From Cheilinus undulatus (taxonomy: Eukaryota > Chordata > Actinopteri > Labriformes > Labridae), in assembly GCF_018320785.1 (NCBI RefSeq), contig NC_054866.1, positions 8,834,487 through 8,898,486 of the forward strand: DNA of 64,000 nucleotides. The letters are read 5' to 3'. A program made the translations under genes and the position numbers. Shown piece after piece: positions 1 through 13,300 of the stretch (position 1 is its first letter; every line of letters starts with the position of its first letter). The notes below the pieces were generated by a model. That model did not search any database. It was not told the origin of the DNA and saw nothing but the letters and a program-made list of their open reading frames with translations.

Positions 1-488
1 GTTGCAGTGACTATCCTGCCCACAGATCAAGGACTCCATGACATTACTCTGCCTCCCAACGCCAAGGCAAAAAGCTATTAATAGCAATGAGCTGTTTTTC
101 TTGATGGTTATGCTTATGGACATACTGTGCAAGATATCTTTGTGTAGCTTTGTTAGTGCCAGCTGTATTTGAATGTCTGAGAGTTTGGAGACATCATCAG
201 GCTGTGGTAGTTTGAGCCCAGGTCAGGGCAGGCTGTTAGATAAGTGTTGACATGGAGCTTCGGCCGCTCTCGGTGGTGCTGAAAGGCTGGTTTGCAGGAT
301 GAGTGTGTGGCCAGTCACCTGTAGCGTTAGCCTACATGGTGACAATAGCAGTTCTCTCGAGTGGCTGTGTGTGTGGGTGTCCAAGCATGTGTGTGTGGGT
401 GTGTGTGTGTGTGTGCATGAGCTTTTGTTTAGGGTGGGGGTGGGGCACAAAAAAAAAAAATTGCACCGGGGCCTATCACCATGATGTT
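1..488. other. no gene recognised; sequence left of assembly gap
   Basis: This stretch holds a (TG)n microsatellite at about 370-418 and no exon I recognise. It does not visibly align with the corresponding intron of copy 2 (about 46.3-46.98 kb), although the sequence right of the gap does align with copy 2. The gap may therefore hide an insertion, or may join sequence that is not contiguous. Confidence 0.5.
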
Positions 489-588
489 NNNNNNNNNNNN
501 NNNNNNNNNNNNNNNNNNNNNNNNNNNNNNNNNNNNNNNNNNNNNNNNNNNNNNNNNNNNNNNNNNNNNNNNNNNNNNNNNNNNNNNN
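489..588. other. assembly gap (100 N)
   Basis: Exactly 100 consecutive N, the usual placeholder for a gap of unknown size. It interrupts copy 1 exon 7, so the missing sequence contains coding bases. Confidence 0.99.
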
Positions 589-617
589 TAGCTCTTCAAC
601 AGGAGGAGGAGAGTATC
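589..617 (-). CDS. copy 1 coding exon 7 (partial, cut by gap)
   Basis: Acceptor AG at 619-618, then DTLLLLLKS, matching exon 7 of copy 2 (47070-46982). Compared with copy 2, one A is missing in the last bases before the N run (tagctc against taagctc). That would shift the frame if real, but it touches the gap edge and may be an assembly error. Confidence 0.75.
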
Positions 618-3600
618 CTTCAGGGAGAGAGGAAAAATTTTTATTTAAGGGGTGAAAGCTATGTTTTCTGCCAGCATTCAAGATTATTCAGCTGTAGAAA
701 TGAGTCTCTACATTTACAGTATAGATCAGTAGCTCCCAAAGTGTAGGGCACTGACCCTGGTGGACAACAAGTGGTCAATTATAATAATAAACTTTGACTT
801 CCTGTTGGGATTTGGGCATGGGTCAAAGAGGCTTTCTTGTAGGTCTGATGATGACCTATATGCACACCAAAATTCAGAAGCCTGGGTTGGACGGTGTGTC
901 GGGCTGATTTTTTTGTGGCAACACATGAAAAACGCATCCGAAATCAGTGGTGCAGACATTTGACTGGCAGAAGGGGGCGCTGTGATAAAGTAATGATATT
1001 AATGCATATCATTATTCAGAAGCAATCTATGATTATCCTTGTGAAGTCTGGTGATGATTGAAATAATCACTAAAACGTTATGAGGTAATATTGGTGCAAT
1101 TTCACCCTAAGGTGAAAACTCACAGTTTGCACAACTTTGGGTCTCAAGGTTGTCTAGTTTGAGTAAAAAAAAAATCCGGAGTCAATCAGATGAAATCCCT
1201 CAGTCAAGTTCGATAAAATGTGCAAAGGGTCCGTCAGGTTGCAGTTTGGTTCCTGTACGCTTTAAAGGATGGTCGTAATGTAAATTTTTTTTCAACCAAT
1301 CATGATACATAGCCGTACCAATTTTCATGCATGTAGGTCTTAGCCGGGGCCTTAACTCACATTTGGCGCCCCCCAGAGGTGACTGTTTGATACACTTGCA
1401 CTGTTCCACCACCAGATGGCTTAGTGAGAGAAAACACTTTGAATGATTTTAAAGGTGCATTGTGTAGAATTTGGAAATTCAGCAACATCTGGTGTTCAGA
1501 TTTTAGAATGAGCCCATCTGTTACTAAAACATCACATCACTAAGTGACGAGAGCCTGTGAAGACCAAAAAGGATTGTGACATCATTTACAGCAGTGACGA
1601 GGTGAGGGTTTATTCATTCATTTTTTTAACCATTATTTTTATAGATCATAGGTCAGTCTTCTTCTCCACCTGCCTTCCAGGTAGTTTTCAGGACCGGCGG
1701 GCAGGTTCGTATTTAAAAATCACGTTTCGCTCTTTCTGTCCCAAAAACGTTGCCGTAGACAACATGGCAGTTCGTTATGTCAGCCTCCGTGAGGGCGACC
1801 CGCGGTAATGTAAATTTAAAAAGCTTTTTTCTAATTTTGTAAAAAGAAAACAAAAGCTTGAAGGGGATGATTGTGCACTTATTTTAACATACTTCACATA
1901 AATGTCTAAACATTATATCCCATTTACACCGTTTCTGTTCGGCGAAATGCAGCCAAATTCTACACACTGTACCTTTAAGAAGTAATACACAGTAATACCC
2001 TGGCACTGCCAATGCGCCTCTGGGGATTCTTCCTGTTGTTCATGGGCGCACGCATACTCCCAGATCGATCCAGCAGGCACACAAACTCTCCGCATGAAGT
2101 GACTGAAGACATCACAGACTGGGGAAACTCGGGGTACAGACTCAGCATCACAGCTGGATCACCCATCAGAGTGCCTGAGACACAACAAACATCAAATCTG
2201 GCTTTTACTGATTATTCCAGCATCTATAACTCTTCTGATGGAGGATTAGGATGGTAGACTTTGAAAATGTAAAATAGGAGCTTCACTGATGCACTCACCA
2301 GGTTTGGCAGAGGCCTCTCCAGCCTCCACCACAGCAGTGGGCTGGTGGGCATCTTTGTAATAAATCAGCACTTCAACATCTCTGTCAAACTTGTGTCCAG
2401 CAGCCAGCTTGGTCTGAAGATCAAAAACACATTTAGAAACATGAGTTAATCAATAACTCTTGTTCTCTGTATTAGAAACAATCACAGATACATTGGTGTT
2501 GTAGCTACCGTGGCTTGGGTTTGCTCTGTGTTGAGATACTGAAGAGGATCGAGGGAACAGTTGGACTCGATTTTAACCACCGGACGAGGAGACGACACCC
2601 GGGCACAGAAAGACAGACTGTAGGGCACCTTAGAGGCTGGAATCGACGTCACCCGGATGTTGCTGCCTCCTTGATCGCCACTCCCTTTAGCAGTCCAGAA
2701 ATGCTCAAGTTAGATACTGGTCACATTCAAACAAGAAAAAGAAGTCAAATTTGCAGCTTTAATAGCAGAGCTTTGGCACAGATGTGCTTCAGCTCATGGG
2801 TCCACACCAGATTCACTCGTCAGTTGAAGTAAGTCTTCATACTTTTTTATCAGTTCAGGCCCACAATGCTCAGTCTAAACCGTATCATAGCCATCTGACA
2901 CTGGCAGCCACTGTAGCTCCAGTTAATCATTAGAGCCTTGCTACCATAATCCTTTCAAACCTGATGTAAACACCATTGAACGGAAAGCACTAAAAACATC
3001 TTGAAGAATACTCTGAATTCAACACTTTTGATCTAGAAATTGGAGATAAAATTGTTCGTATGATATGTCAATCTAAACTGGCTTACAATAAAAGCAATTA
3101 GTGATGATATTCAATATGGGAATGTAGACATAAATGTGCAAAGCGGTTTGAAAGCCATCGATGCTAGCACTGTTAGCTACACTTTGTAAACAAAATTAAC
3201 ATTATTTACCTGTTTATACTGTGACCAGTGCTACATCAGTGGTGCTCTGTTGTGACTGTTTTTCTGTTTTTTACCTTTAGACTAGTTGACTTAACACAGT
3301 CAAAATTTGTGTTTTAATCAGATGAAAGAAATGTCGTTTGTACGAGGGGTTGACCAGTCTTACAAATGATCTGCGCTTATATTTGCCATTTTGTCGATTA
3401 TCTACATCAGCGTTTTATTCCACCAATCACCGATATAATTAATGAATTAAAAAGTCTGCTCCTCTGCATGTGTTTCACCCAAAACCCTACCTGACTGGCT
3501 AAGACTTCACAGTGAGAAAGGTGAGGAGAAAATATCCTCCCTTTATTCTGTGCTCTTTTGTGTGAGAAGGGGGCGCATAAAAGACACACAAAACCTCTTC

Positions 3601-5512
3601 TCTGCCAAGACAAGCTTTCAGTGTGGCTCTCTGCTCCGGTTTGAACAAGAAAAGTGGTCCAGTTTCGAGTAAACTACAGCGGCCCTACAGTGACATCTTT
3701 GCTAACAGCTAATGTGGCAGCAGGTCCTGGATATACCGTACAAGCCCATCGTCTTGGTCGGAAAGGCATGCCGAAACATTTTGTTTCTGTAACAAATGTG
3801 TAGGTCAATAAAAAGTATTTTCAGGAAACAAGTTTTGGGTCAGTTTTTCGTGTGAACTTTAATATTTTAAATATTGGGCCTTGTTAGAAGGTTTCTTATT
3901 AATACTTCAACTAAAAGTATCATTTCTACCATTCGTTCTCTAAGACCCCCTTGTATATTCAACCAAAACAGTTACTGTAGCTGAAATATCCCTCAATGAA
4001 TCGCTATTGAATTGAATCGCATCGAATCGGAAATCGAATCCAATCTGGACCTTGTCAATCGAAATCAAACTGATTCAGGAAATCAGTGGCAATACCCAGC
4101 CCTATTGCTCTCATCGCTTGTATTAAAAAAGAAAGGCCAAGGTTTTACAAAAGTGCTGCTGTGGCTAATCCGGAGCTAATCGCTCCACTAGCAGCCATTG
4201 TATACAAACATTCACACAAGAAACACTTTCCCCCTGAGCTATCACAAAGTCATGCTGAAGCAGGTCAGCAGAAGAGTGAAAACATCTTTCCCAACATATA
4301 AAGCTTATAAGGTTGTTTTTATTCTTTATTTCATACAGAAGTGTGGCTTAGTTCTAGAACAGACGCAATGCTAAAGCTATATCTGAGGTATTTAGAGCAG
4401 TGGAGGCAGCCATTAGCAACGGCTTTCAGTACAACTAAACCCCGCTTGTAGCACAACTTTGTATGTATGGCTCCATTTACTGCAGTGGAGGCAGCCATTA
4501 CCGACAGCTTTCAGTACAAGCAAACCCAACTCTGTATGGTATGGCTCTGAAACTAGCATCACTCAGTCACTCAGTCAGACACAGACAGAGCCATCTGCAG
4601 GGCTGACCTCAGCCAAAAACATCCTGACAAATGTGTTTGCTGCTTTCTTACCTTGAGGTTGGTAGCGTGGGTTGAGCACAGTAGGAAGACAAAACCTCAG
4701 CCCATCGTCAGCCTGAACAGCTAGCTCAGTGACATACTCCAGTCTGATTGAGGCGCTCTCTTTTGGAGGAAGACAGCCAACACTCAGAGAGAATATATCT
4801 GGACTCTGCTCACTCTCCTCCAGTATAAAGGCTTGCCTGCCAGAGCTCAAAGCATCATCGTACTCCTCACGAGCCTGGAAGAAGGATTACACATGCGTGT
4901 TTATTGTCGTCACTCTCTTATTCTCTACGTTCCACTGTATCTGCTAAATCCTGACTGTGTAACTCACCTTCTGCTTCTCCTTCACCTCAGCTACAATCTC
5001 TGTTTGTCCAATCTTAGCACTGAAATGACAGACAGCAGCATCTCCAGGCAGAGGGAAAACAAAAACAGCCTCTAGTGGATTGTCCTCTTGGTTCTCATAG
5101 TTCAGAGTGGAGACCACTGTAGCCACATGGTCTCGAACCTCCACCTCCACCTCCACGCTCTTCAAAGGAACTGACCAAGAAAACACAATGAGCAAGAACA
5201 GTGAGGACTTCAATGTTTTAAAAAGTTTGAAACAGTTTAATTATTCTTTCTGGTATGAATCTGTGATGAGATATGATCTGAAGCTGATTATTAATTTTTG
5301 ATTGTTAATAACCTTATATGATACAGCAGCAAATTTTATGCACATTATTCAAACATCCAAGTTTTTTTTTTTTTGGAATGAGAATCCCTGTTTTACTAAT
5401 AAATGATCATCCCTTTTAATAAAGCAATTGATATCACATTTGCAATATGAGCCAAAATAATTGTAATTTGATTTTTTTTCAAACCGTTTTAGCCCAGTGT
5501 TCCCTGTATATA

Positions 5513-5572
<60 letters not shown>

Positions 5573-6060
5573 CAGTGCTTAACACATTTATTAGACCATT
5601 TTCAATGAGCTCTCCACGTTTTACCATTTTAAACAGGAATGAGGAATTTCAAACTGAATTCACCTTTTTTTACCCAAATCTGAGCCGGCTCACTGGGCTT
5701 CTCTGAGAAGTCAGAAATGAATCAAGCATAACATTCAACCACTAAAACTCATTTTTCTCTTCAGGAATGAAAGTAAATAACTATAATTTGACATATTAAT
5801 CAAGAAATAATAATGTGCTTTACTATTTTTTCAGTTTTTTGTAAATCAGTAAATTTGAAAATTCATGGATAACAATAATAATAATATTTTAGCATTAAAA
5901 ATATCATTTGGGTTAAAGAGCTTCTACATATTGGTGTATTAACCATTGCAGAAACATAAAAAATGATTTTGGTAATTACCAATGCTGTTGATTTAGGGCA
6001 GCTGTGGCATAAACCTTACTTTGGGTGGTGGTCTGATAAATTTGTTAATCACTGTATATG

Positions 6061-6110
<50 letters not shown>

Positions 6111-7300
6111 GAGAGAGAGAAATATATATTATAAGAAACCTAAAAATAATTGTACATCAAATCGCAACTTTAATATTGAGCAGTTTATATCACCCCTAGG
6201 TTGAACTCAATATCGGTCGACCTCTAGCTTGTAGTATTCAAACAGTATTGTAGTATTTTGACAGACTTAATAACAGAGTATCTTTGTTGATGCACATTTG
6301 AAAGTTTGTCATATTTACTGTTAATATTTTAATGTTTTTACAGACAAAAAGCACAGAGTGTCTGATAAATTCTACATGAAAATTCTGGGAAATGATTTCT
6401 AGAACAAAAAGTGAACTTTCAGATCAAATAACACATGTTAGAAATGAGCTCTAAGAGCTGTACCTGGTTCTTGTGTCAAAGTCAGCAGCCCACAGCAGCA
6501 GTTCACCATGGTTCCTGGTATCAGTTTACACCGTCAAAGCAGCTACTGCTGTTGAAAGACAAAAGCAGTAGTTAAATTATGAACTTTGGACTGCGGATAA
6601 TTTAAAGCAATGTAGCCACTGGACATTGTGTAGCAACATTTTTATTTAAGTTTGACTGAAAGCATGAAGGTAAAATATTATTTTCAAAAAAATAGTTTTC
6701 TGACAGTCAAAGTCTAGGATATATGACCTTTAAACATCCCTCTGTGTCTATTATAACAAATGAAAGCTTGTATCAGTGACCTATATGTCTACAGGTTAGA
6801 GGGTGACTAAAATGGGACATTTGGCAAATTATTACTCATAGTAACTCAAAATAAATGCTCGGGCATTATGGAGGCAGTTTTTGAAAAGGAAAAAAGTTCC
6901 CATGAGTGTGGGTCCAGCCCAGAAGTCCAAAAAATTATCCCCCAGGTCCTTTCCTATCCACTTTTCCTTAACCCCAGTGAAAAACGTCACAGGGTCAAGG
7001 AGAGATGGGAGTACGAGGATAGGAGAGGAGAACAGCAGTGATTGAGAAATCCGACTGCACTTTCTCTGGGCGGATGTTATGGTGTGTTATTTGTGTAAAA
7101 ACTAAAATTTAATATTCAAGGATGACAAAATTCACATCTACCACTCTGTGTGTTCTCCATGTTATTAAATGTAATGAATGAAACGTGAAAACCTTGGTGA
7201 TAAATGAGCTCATTACGGTTTTTAGATCCTGATGTCTCTTCGGGACAAGGAACTGTGACTATGAACATCTGGAACTGCAAAAATGTTTCTCTTAATAAGA

Positions 7301-7331
<31 letters not shown>

Positions 7332-10300
7332 TTCCTTTATTAGTACCACGAGGGGAAATTCCAATTTACAGCAGCAAAAAGTATCTTAGACAAAGCAGGC
7401 CACTGGCGACAGAAACACAATAGAAATAGAGTACAAATAAGAGTAGTGTTGCAAGAGCACCAATAAATACAAAAAAATGGAATATAAGGACGTCAACTTA
7501 CAAGTTATAAATAGCATTTACAAACAGTTATGTACAGGTTGGGTGTGGTGGAGATATTAATATGTACACCTATATACACATATATATACAAACATGTGTA
7601 CAGATTATACATATAAATTAGTTATTGCACAATTACTCGGAGCAGTTTCTGTTGTGGAGTCTGACAGCTGCAGGAAGGAAAGACGTGCGATACCTCTCCT
7701 TCACACACTTGGGGTGTAGCATCCTGTCACTAATGGAGCTCCTCAGTGCAGTGAGTGTGTGTTGGAGGGGGTGGGAGTCTTTGTCCATCATGGAGGACAG
7801 CTTGGCTGCCATCCTCCTCTCCCCCACCTCCTCCACAGATTCCAGAGGGCGTCCCAGGACAGAGCTGGCCTACTTTATCAGTTTGTCCAGCCTCTTCCTG
7901 TCAGCTACTGTGATGCTGCTCCCCCAGCAGACCACGCCGTAGAAGATGGCCGAGGCCACAACAGAGTCACAGAAGGTCTTCAGGAGTGCCCCCTGCACCC
8001 CAAAAGACTTCAACCTCCTGAGCAGATAGAGTCTGCTCTGACCTTTTTTGTAAAGTGCAGTGGTGTTATCAGTCCAGTTCAGTTTATGGTTCAGATGAAC
8101 ACCCAGGTACTTGTAAGATGTCACCATCTCAGTGTCCCTTCCCTGGATGTTCACTGGTGATGGGGGGAGTGGGGGCGCCGACGGAAGTCCACAACCAGCT
8201 CCTTGGTCATACTAGCGTTAATCTGGAGGTGGTTCTGCTGGCACCAGACCACAAAGTCCTGTATGAGTCCTCTATATGACCAGTCGTCCCCATCAGTGAT
8301 GAGGCCGACGATGGGAGAGTCGTCAGAGAACTTCTGCAGGTGACAGGTGGGTGACAGGTGGGAAAAGTCAGCAGTGTAGAGGGTGAAGAGGAACGGCGCC
8401 AGCACTGTTCCCTAGGGGGCCCCTACACTGCAGAGGACAGTCTCTGACACACAGTCCTGGGTCCTCACATACTGTGGGCGGTTGGTGAGATAGTCCACAA
8501 TCCAGCATGTGAGGTGTTGGTCCACTCCAGACAGCTCCAGCTTGTCCCTCAGGATGTCCGGCCTGATGGTGTCGAAAGCACTGCTGAGGTACAGGAAGAG
8601 GACCTGAACAGAGCTCCCAGGCGACTCCAGGTGAGAAAAGGCTCGATGGAGGAGGAAGATGATGGCGTCGTCCACTCTGATGCCAGGCTGGTACACAAAC
8701 TGCAGCGGGTCCATGGACGAGCTCACCAGGGGGCGCAGGTGGTCAAGGACCAGCTGCTCCAGGGCCTTCATGAGGTGGGATGTTAAGGCCACTGGCCTGT
8801 AGCAGCTAGGGTCCTTGGGATGCTGGGTCTTTGGCACTGGTACCACGCAGGACGTCTTCCAGAGGCTTGGCACCCTTCCCAGTTTCAGGCTCAGGTTTAA
8901 CAGATGTCCAATGTTCCCACTCAGCTGGTCTGAGCAGGACCTGAGAAGCAGGAACTGAGGCCATCCGGTCCTGCAGCCTTCCTGGTCTTTGCCCTCCTCA
9001 GCTGGTTCCTCACCTGGAGAGGTGTGAGGGACAGGTTGGAGTAGGGGGGCTGTGTGTCTTGGGTTATAGATGGGGGGCTGGGAGGAGCACTGGGGGGTGG
9101 AAGTGGTGATGGTGAGCTGAATACTGGGGGGGGGGGGCAGAGTGCTGGGAGATCAGAGGAGGGGGCTGCTGCAGGGCTGACACAGCTGGGGGATGGGCAG
9201 ATGTCTCCTCAAACCTACAGGAGTAGGTGTGTAGTTTATCTGCCCACTTTTGATCCCCAGCTGCTTAGGACTTTGGCTCCTGGTGGCCTGAAATGGTTTT
9301 CAGGCCTCTCCAAACTTCCCTGGTGTTGTTTATGTAGTCTGTGATGCTGTCTGTTAAACTGTCAATGTCCTCCTCATGGCAGTCGCTGAATATTTCCCAC
9401 ACTGTAGTTTTGAAGCAGTCCTTCAGAGCCTCTTAATTGATCTCTCTTCGTAGTCAGTATGACTAGATGAATGAAATTCAAGTCATTTTATTTTGCAACG
9501 GTATTAAATAGTGTTGTTTTATTCCCTATCTATTCTTTCTTTGATTCTTGCATTTCTGAGAACTATTAGTCTACTCTGGGTCTGTCTTGATTCCAGCTTG
9601 TTATGTGACAAGTATAAACCGCAAATAAAAAACCCTCAATGGTTACAGATTTTCCTCGTCTTCCTTTCATAACTATGATCAGAAATATAATGATCAACTT
9701 TATCGCTTGAAATGGTTGTGATTTATAAACTCTCATCACACTTTAATACATCATAACAAAAACGGATGACGTTTTAAATACTGACTGATCGAATGATTTA
9801 CTGTTTGGATAAAAAATGGAAAAAGAAATGAAATAATTATATGTGGGATGATAAAGTTGCCATGTCTGTAATATTCCTCTTTTCATCCCTATTTCCTTCC
9901 GTTTATCACATGAATTATAAGTTTGACAATGAATTTTACTGTTTAAATCGGTGCAAGTAAAGTCACAGGTGCATCACTTTAAAGGAAGTTGACACAAAGA
10001 ATTGTGGGTCGTCTTGTCATCTCTCCTAACATAAAGGATGGTCTAGTGTAGGGGTGTCCAAACTAGGGCCCCGGGGCCAAATGTAGCCCATGGTCCATTT
10101 CTGATTGGGCCGCAGCAAATTCTAAACATTTAACTAAATATGGCCCACATTTGAACAAGGAACTTGTGTCTGACTGTATTGTACTTCTTTGTTTCAGTAC
10201 AAGGCGGTGCTACCATGTTAATTCTGTAAACAAACATTTTGACAAGAAGAATTATTAAACTGGAGATTTTTGTGACTAAATGAAGGCAGCACTTTAAATG

Positions 10301-13300
10301 GACAACATACTGAGAACCAAAATAACAACAATAATTTGATTTACAGTGCCCTAATGGATTACAAAGGCTGACCTCAGGACCGATGGTGCTTTAGAACCAG
10401 TAGTAGCCAGGGCCGACCAGGGCCCCCTGAGATCTGATTGGTCTCCCTGAAATCCTTAGAATGATTGTCTATTTGTCTGTCAGCCATTAACTTGCCATTT
10501 AAGCATACCCAATCATTAAGCGTATCTTAACTGTAGTATCATCAAAGTGAGGCATATGAAATTGGCCCCACCATCCTTATTTATTTTGGTATGTGGTCCT
10601 TAGAGAAAAAGTTTGGACACCCTGGTCCAGTGTTTCCTGTGCTGAAGGAGATAATGCAGTGAAGCTCCTTTCCTTATCAATGTTTTCAATTAGAGAATTG
10701 GAACAGCCTTTATCATACAATACAATACAATACAATACAATAAAATACAATACATACAAGAACTTTATTTATCCCCGAAGGGAAATTCAATCGTCTGGGA
10801 GTCTCATCTGTTTACTTTAGAATATCATGGCCGACAGTGAAACACTTCAGAGTCATTTCAATCATTTAGAAACCCTCCAAAACAAAATAACTATTCAAAC
10901 AAACCAGTGTGACTCAATACAAGTGGGGAGAGATCACAGGAAGTGATATTGGAATACAAAATTACACTGGCAGATTCTAATATATTTTGAAATGGAATGA
11001 AACTGTGTATCAGTGTTTTACTTTTAATCAATTATTCATTCCTTTCACCCTTTTGAAAAATGTACAGTTTGATTGTGACCCATTTTACCAAAAGCCAGTT
11101 AAAATGGGATGCCTGCTTACTCTATGGGACAATGTCCTCATGCATTTTAGAGGAAATAAGTTTTGAAGTATCCCAAACTACAGGCTGTTATAGAAGAAAT
11201 GAAGTTCATAAACCAGATCAAATCTTCACTCTCTTAAAAATGGGAGCTAGCGTGTTCAAACTACTGTAAAATCCAGTGTTTAAGTTGCACTTTAAAACCT
11301 TTTCCATCAAGAAGTTGCTGGCAGCTTCTATACTGAGGCGACTGACTTATCAGCAAAAAGTGCTGAGACCTGAATCATCAATACAGAAAGTGCATGCAGC
11401 TGCCACTTTTTCAAAACAGTGGTTTCTGAACATCACCACTGCATGATATTGCATTGATATTTTAAATGTATTTTAACAATTTCAAATGTCAACATCGCTT
11501 GTCTTGTCATAATTCTATATTCTTCCATAACAAAATATGCAGTGTCCATGCATCTAAAGAAATGGCTTCTGGAAAATGGTGTCTTATTTTGACAGTAGTT
11601 AAAAATCTTCTAAAGATATTATTGATTTTTACCTCCGCAAAGGAGTCTATGTGATCAGGTGGGTTTGTTAGTTTGTTAGCAACATAACTCAAAGAGTCAT
11701 GGGCGGATTTTCATGAAATTTTCAGGAAATGTCGGAAATGGCATAAGAAAGAACTGATTAGATTTTGGGACTGATCCGGATCATCGTCTGGATCCAGGAA
11801 TTTTTTAAAGGATTTTCACTATTTAGAGATAGGGCTAATGGCCGAGGTCTGTGCTGTTACCACTTCACCCCAGGAGATGGCGGACATGAGTAACTTCAAT
11901 CCCAGCAGCATGTTTTTGGTGTCTTTCTATTCAAAGTTTTGGAGTTTATAGAGTTTGAAAGACGCATGCCCGGTCGAGGAGACGAGTCAGAGCTTAACCG
12001 AGAGAAAGACAGCGAACTGTAGCGCACAATGCTGGGAGGAATAGAGGAATATTCACCCTCTGCCATGACTTCCAGTCGTCCAGTGAGACCATGGGTGAGA
12101 CTGTCAGTGCATCTGTTGGCACCAGCAGGCAACGCTCCCACTACAACAGTCCACATTTAGTGAAACCAATGCTTGGCATCACCATGAGTCCACCCCACCA
12201 GGGAAGGAGTAATTGGCAAATTAGATTCTGGGGGTGATCTGGATCACTGGCTGGATCCAGGAATGTTTATAAAGGATTCTTCACTGTTGGGAGATGAAGG
12301 CTAATGGTGGAGGTCTGTGCTTTCTGAGTGCTGTTCTAGTTATTTTATAAACACTAACCCAGTTTGTACACACCCATACACATTCACACACCACTGAAGC
12401 AGCAGTGAGAACAGAGTGGGCTCACACCGCGTTCCACATTATAGTGCAAATGATATTTTTCTCTGATTTTCCTAAATATTAATGCAAATGACAGTCAGAA
12501 TATTTTTCAACTCATCAGCCATTAGAGCATAATTCAAATGTTTGTGAACAAACTTCATAATGACAAAAATTATTTTTTAAAAAATAAAAACCTCAAAATG
12601 CACTGTTCCACATTATTAAGCACAACAGCTTTTTAAAACATTTTATAGGTTGTAAAGAACTGAAAATGGTCATTTGTAAAAATTCCAACATCAGGGGGTC
12701 ATATTTACTGAAATCAAAGCTATTTCAATTAAAAACGTCTTAACAGGACAAGCTCCATGTTAATATAGGAGCCCTTCTTTGATATCACCTTCACTATTCT
12801 TGCATCCATTGAACTTGTGAGTTTTTGGAGAGTTTCTGCTTGAATTTTTTTTTGCAGGATGTCAGAATATCCTCCCAGAGCTGCTGTTTTGATGTGAACT
12901 GCCTCCCACCCTCATAGATCTTTAGCTTGAGGATGCTCCAAAGGTTCTCAGTAGGGTTGAGGCCAGGGGAGGATGGGGCCACACCATGAGTTTCTCTCTT
13001 TTTATGCCCATAGCAGCCAATGACACAGAGGGATTCTTTGCAGCATGAGATGGAGCATTGTCATGCATGAAGAAAATTGGGCTACAGAAGGCACGATTCA
13101 CTTTTTGTACCATGGAAGAAAGTGGTCAGTCAAAAACTATATACTTTGCCGAGGTCATTTTCACACCTTCAGGGACTCTAAAGGGGCCTATCAGCTCTCT
13201 CCTCATGATTCTGGCCCAAACATTACTCCGCCCCCCTCCTTGTTGACGTCCCGGCCTCATTGGGACATGGTGGCCATCCACCAACCATCCACTACTCCTC

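Larger units (their letters stand above)
7290..9430 (-). mobile_element. 5'-truncated L2/CR1-like LINE (non-LTR retrotransposon)
   Basis: Minus-strand element. Its 3' end has aatttcccctcgtggtacta, an AATAAAGGAAT stretch and a (TCTTA)n tail at 7295-7332. It carries most of a reverse transcriptase but no recognisable endonuclease, so it is 5' truncated. The left limit is set by the tail; the right limit near 9430 is approximate. It lies in a copy 1 intron in the same orientation as the gene. Confidence 0.85.

Noticed and set aside
223..746. Open frames running through the N block
   Set aside because: The gap has no sequence, so continuity is artificial. The flanking residues come from (TG)n and exon 7 in other frames.
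4944..5213. Start of the VIT exon at an internal ATG (MKSSLFLLIVFSWSVPL), resembling a signal peptide
   Set aside because: The ATG lies in the intron, upstream of a good CAG acceptor. The spliced product with exon 1 gives the conserved MVN-x-x-CGLLTL N-terminus, so there is no signal peptide.
7116..7364. Open frame MEFPLVVLIKEYLILSYLILS on the minus strand
   Set aside because: It is the translated LINE 3' tail and (TCTTA)n repeat.
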